A stretch of 64,000 bases of DNA, from positions 23,235,944-23,299,943 of the forward strand of contig CM020502.1 of assembly GCA_009823395.1 (NCBI GenBank). Reading direction: 5' to 3'. Shown here in pieces: positions 62,266 through 64,000 of this stretch. How positions within the stretch are numbered: the first letter of the stretch is position 1; each line of letters starts with the position of its first letter. The notes beneath the pieces were generated by a model, which saw nothing but the letters and a program-made list of their open reading frames with translations, ran no database searches and was not told the origin of the DNA. This stretch comes from Thamnaconus septentrionalis (taxonomy: Eukaryota; Chordata; Actinopteri; Tetraodontiformes; Monacanthidae). The translations under genes were made by a program, and so were the position numbers.

Positions 62266-63477
62266 CGCTTTCATAGGAACGCTTAACACGCAACAGTCAC
62301 AGTCTGTTGGCATTTAAGAGGCGTCCTGTTCAAAAAGAAGATGAGACAGAGAAAGATATTATGAGTAACTCTCTGGAATTGTCTCTCTGCCAGCTGCTGC
62401 TGGATGCCAATTTGCTCATTTGCATTCAAAGAAGCTTTGGAGACACCATGCAGAGGGCATGCTGCTTAAAATACACTCTCATTTCATCCTTCCATAGCCA
62501 CTGCATCACATGGCATGCACCCTTTTTTCATTTTTTTGGGTTTTGCACTGATGAACTTTTCAGAGGAGGCTGAATGATGCAAAGTTCTCACACGCTGTGT
62601 GTCATGGAGGGAAAAGTCAAGGAGGTGTTTCAGTCCAAGCACGTGCAAGAGCTTTTAAAGGCATGCGAGAAAGAGAAAATCCAACACCGTGTGAGATGAA
62701 AATTAATATTGTTAGAGTTAAGCCTGACCTTGTCTGGCTCCTCCACTGTGGAGGCAGTGGGAGGCAGCAGCGGCACTTCATCCTGGTCAGAAATGCAAAA
62801 AAAGAAGCAGATTTGAGTCAGAAAACTTCTGTGAACCGGCAGAGGAAAACTTGCTGCTTCTGATACCTTGTGCGTGGGTTGAGACAGCGGCTCTGCTTTT
62901 TCCATGTCCACCTGGAAGGAGGACCATCGACAAGTATATTACTCATATCAACTTGTGTAATATGCTGAAAAAATGATAAAGTAAAACAAAAAAGTGCCTT
63001 TTTGTTTTACCTGGCTGTTGTATCCACTCTCCTGGGAGGCTGCGGGGCCACTGGGAGAAAGTTCCTCCTGTTTGTGGGATAAAATGGAGGTAAATGAATT
63101 AATAATTCCCACCACGACTCCCACATGCACAGCAGCAGATAATTTGTGGAGCAGATAGAGTAGGCCGTGATGACAAAATAAATTAATTTTGAGGAATTAA
63201 TTCAGGTGGTGGGCGTGTCATTAATCAGCTCTCTGCAGTGTTTAGCGTGCGAGTGTAAAAAAAACACAAGCGGTGTAATTATGAGTTTGACAGGTCTGCT
63301 AATGGGAAGACTCAAACGACACGACCATTCAAAGTGTGCAGCACTAGTGAAGTCTCCCACTAGACACTTGCTTCTTCTTCTTCTGCTGCTGCTGCCCACC
63401 TCGAGCCTGAGTTCTTCAAACTCCTCTTCCTCCGCATCATTGTCGTCGTCGTCACGCCGCTCTGCTCCGCCGCTCGT
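50766..63477 (-). CDS. col7a1: Collagen alpha-1(VII)-like chain, 3' part (32 exons, 5' end outside window)
   Basis: Collagen VII forms anchoring fibrils at the epithelial basement membrane. Exons in transcript order: 63400-63477, 63011-63067, 62867-62911, 62729-62782, 61655-61708, 60908-61348, 60787-60822, 59784-59810, 59622-59681, 59140-59265, 58956-59027, 58812-58847, 58631-58690, 58484-58528, 58310-58345, 57719-57754, 57537-57593, 57393-57464, 57231-57302, 56634-56667 (34 nt, out of frame), 56478-56558, 56336-56389, 56173-56226, 56002-56064, 55871-55933, 55678-55794, 55026-55100, 54855-54908, 54229-54277, 53367-53579, 51932-52003, 50766-50983. The order is charged non-collagenous exons, a Gly-X-Y helix of about 443 residues with interruptions, a Cys-bearing acidic region and a Kunitz domain. 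A terminal Kunitz with no preceding VWA domain, plus the urocortin neighbour, point to COL7A1 rather than COL28A1 or COL6A3. The N-terminal domains lie beyond 64000. Confidence 0.85.
51004..51330 (+). repeat. Teleost dispersed repeat inserted beside the Kunitz exon
   Basis: Begins ccatccatccattttcaat, then holds 'gacaccctggacaagtcgcc', 'acctacggtcaatttag', 'catgcatttttttggagtg' and 'gggagaacatgcaaactcc'. These are words of a very common fish interspersed repeat, with a rearranged piece at about 1980-2140. It occupies the intron immediately 5' (in transcript sense) of the Kunitz exon. The right boundary is approximate. Confidence 0.75.
51932..54277 (-). CDS. col7a1: Collagen VII-like NC2 region, three exons
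   Basis: Exon 54229-54277 reads [16 protein letters not shown] directly after the helix. Its position and terminal Cys fit the NC2 start of collagen VII, where cysteines bond antiparallel dimers. Exon 53367-53579 is acidic ([11 protein letters not shown]) with three N-glycosylation sequons (NRS, NGT, NST). Exon 51932-52003 is a short linker containing RNKRR, a possible proprotein-convertase site. Phases 1-1-1 join correctly to the Kunitz exon. Human collagen VII likewise has an acidic NC2 that is processed by proteolysis. Confidence 0.8.
52720..52970 (+). repeat. Dispersed 'gatgtcac' repeat, intronic copy
   Basis: Contains gttctagaaatcagcc, gtgatgtcacaaagggcc, ccttccaaaca and aaacacagggctaaa in the same order as the copy at 54279-54590. 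Lies in the intron between 53367-53579 and 51932-52003. Confidence 0.6.
54279..54590 (+). repeat. Dispersed 'gatgtcac' repeat, intronic copy
   Basis: Most complete copy: ggaaacacaaag ... ctccatgtatttggacacac ... cagccctttgtgatgtcac ... ccttccaaaca-like ... cagagggctaaa. It begins beside the 54229-54277 exon, so the acceptor side of that exon abuts the repeat. No inverted repeats or coding capacity seen. Confidence 0.6.
54855..60822 (-). CDS. col7a1: Collagen VII-like triple-helix exon block (22 exons)
   Basis: Twenty-two exons, all phase 0 and mostly multiples of 9 nt (27, 36, 45, 54, 63, 72, 81, 117, 126). They encode Gly-X-Y from [12 protein letters not shown] (60787-60822) to GEPGLS (54855-54908), about 443 residues. 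Interruptions are visible: a two-residue step at 59622-59681 (GEPGVGHR), Ser for Gly at 58956-59027 (GERSKRGKN), GDSGPGEV at 58631-58690, GSMLQIQGP at 57537-57593 and [10 protein letters not shown] with a Cys at 55026-55100. Collagen VII helices are known to carry many imperfections. Exon 56634-56667 is 34 nt and breaks the frame. The intron after exon 55871-55933 starts with GC instead of GT. Confidence 0.9.
55480..55592 (+). mobile_element. Probable LINE 3' tail in collagen intron
   Basis: Ends 'acttgtccc(t)n aaaataaagaaattgaaattgaaatg', a poly(A)-signal-like sequence plus short tandem TTGAAA tail as in non-LTR retrotransposons. It is antisense to the collagen gene; the left boundary is uncertain. 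Confidence 0.35.
56690..57225 (-). mobile_element. 5'-truncated LINE fragment in collagen intron
   Basis: On the minus strand 56992-57198 encodes HNTRGKQ...KCTSF...PKIWNEID...ASLSIFKKQ, which resembles the C-terminal tail of non-LTR retrotransposon ORF2 proteins (HSTRG...LWNSLP...SLSIFKR type). It is followed by an AATAAACTGAA-type sequence and a short TGAAC-repeat tail near 56690. It is same-strand as the collagen gene and ends about 20 bp from the acceptor of the 34-nt exon. Confidence 0.6.
60288..60604. mobile_element. TA-type MITE, copy 2 (inverted)
   Basis: 317 bp, the same length as the copy at 44548-44864 and in the opposite orientation. Ends are cactaccagtcaaaagtttgg and, reverse-complemented, cactcccagtcaaaagtttgg. 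The flanking dinucleotide is CA on both sides, perhaps a mutated TA. It lies in a collagen intron. Confidence 0.75.
60908..61348 (-). CDS. col7a1: Collagen VII-like large charged exon (147 codons, ER/K-rich)
   Basis: Opens [20 protein letters not shown] and passes through an acidic part (residues 24-82, [25 protein letters not shown]) into an alternating Glu/Arg stretch at about residues 83-124 (60977-61102; for example [14 protein letters not shown]). It ends [11 protein letters not shown], and the next exon starts Gly-X-Y. The i to i+4 alternation of Glu with Arg/Lys is typical of single-alpha-helix (ER/K) segments, with no hydrophobic heptad for a coiled coil. Clean acceptor (ttgtttttctag) and donor (gaag|gtaccg), phase 0-0. 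The exon is polypurine on the coding strand. I know of no such segment in human collagen VII; its closest counterpart may be the non-collagenous hinge. Confidence 0.75.
61655..63477 (-). CDS. col7a1: Collagen VII-like upstream non-collagenous exons (five)
   Basis: Five in-frame phase 0-0 exons with good splice sites and no Gly-X-Y: 63400-63477 (26 codons, acidic, [21 protein letters not shown]), 63011-63067 ([19 protein letters not shown]), 62867-62911 ([15 protein letters not shown]), 62729-62782 ([18 protein letters not shown]) and 61655-61708 ([18 protein letters not shown]). Their sizes (78, 57, 45, 54, 54 nt) look like collagen-gene exons although they encode no helix. Small exons like these are easy to miscall; the consistent phase is the main support. 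The gene continues past 64000. Confidence 0.6.
62234..62264. repeat. (TG)n microsatellite
   Basis: Short TG run in the long intron between exons 62729-62782 and 61655-61708. Confidence 0.9.
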
Positions 63478-63759
63478 CTTCACGAGAAGGAGAGACAACA
63501 GTGATTACGGGGAGACATTGCCGCGCGTCACACCGTGCCTCTGGCGTCAGCGGCTGGGTGACAAACAACGCTGAGCGACTACAAAGCAACCCAATAATTA
63601 AATAAAAAAAACAACAAACAAAACAAACAAAGGAAAAGCGTTCACACTGGCTATGGACACGACGACAGGCGCACAGCCAGGAGATGAGCGCAGGCTGGTA
63701 GTGCAGTTTATATGTTGCAAAGTGATTGTTTATTTCTTACTAACTGATATAAATATATG

Positions 63760-64000
63760 CACTACCAGTCTAAAATTTGGACACAGATCTTCTGATTTAA
63801 TAGTTTTTCTTTCATTTTCATGACTGTTCACATTGAAAATTTTCACTCAAGGAATCAAAACTATGAATGAACACATATGGAATCTGTATTAAACAGAAAA
63901 GTGTGAAAAAACTTGAACAAGTTTTATATTTTAGATGATCTAGAATAGCCACCCTTCATATAAAATATATAGATCATAACATATTTAGGTATTTAACATT
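63760..64000. mobile_element. TA-type MITE, copy 3 (cut by window end)
   Basis: Begins cactaccagtctaaaatttgg. Its interior matches copy 1 in order (atgaacacatatggaat, gttttatatttt, aatagccacc). Same orientation as copy 1; the right end lies outside the window. Confidence 0.7.

Noticed and set aside
50766..63477. Identification as COL28A1 or COL6A3 because of the Kunitz domain
   Set aside because: Those chains have VWA (and in COL6A3 FN3) domains between helix and Kunitz; here a short acidic Cys-bearing region intervenes, as in COL7A1, and the urocortin neighbour agrees.

Overview
The window is vertebrate genomic DNA, almost certainly from a ray-finned (teleost) fish. The evidence is short introns with vertebrate GT-AG signals, very dense (CA)n/(GA)n microsatellites, a roughly 785-bp (AT)n tract, teleost-type hAT, Harbinger-like and TA-flanked MITEs, LINE 3' tails, and four vertebrate genes whose exons can be read directly. 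All four genes lie on the minus strand in the right half. The left 34 kb holds no exon I can support, only repeats and fossil transposons.

Layout: 1-34.4 kb is a gene-poor, microsatellite-rich tract with a rearranged dispersed repeat (about 2.0 kb), a Harbinger-like MITE (18.0-18.6 kb) and a non-autonomous hAT (19.2-20.4 kb). At 34.6-35.65 kb is a small three-exon gene for a protein with an NTTQYLM motif (CCER1/HEXIM-like motif) and a frame problem at the end of exon 1. At 36.25-37.47 kb a hAT MITE with a perfect 8-bp target duplication is followed by the giant (AT)n tract. At 37.95-44.20 kb is a complete 24-exon gamma-COP gene (copg2; 873 codons plus stop). At 46.5-47.0 kb is a one-exon coding region for a urocortin precursor, with a CRE and CCAAT box upstream. 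From 50.77 kb to the right edge is the 3' part (32 exons read) of a collagen VII-like gene: charged non-collagenous exons, an interrupted Gly-X-Y helix of about 440 residues, a cysteine-bearing acidic C-terminal region and a Kunitz domain.

The urocortin gene lies directly downstream of the collagen gene on the same strand, as human UCN2 does relative to COL7A1, yet its peptide reads like urocortin-3. The four genes are not an operon or pathway: they serve COPI vesicle traffic (copg2), peptide-hormone signalling (urocortin), extracellular anchoring (collagen) and an unknown, probably nuclear role (NTTQ-motif protein). The most unusual items are the long charged segment of the collagen, including an ER/K stretch that could form a single alpha helix, a 34-nt collagen exon that breaks the frame beside a LINE insertion, a GC-AG intron, and the frame shift in the NTTQ-motif gene.
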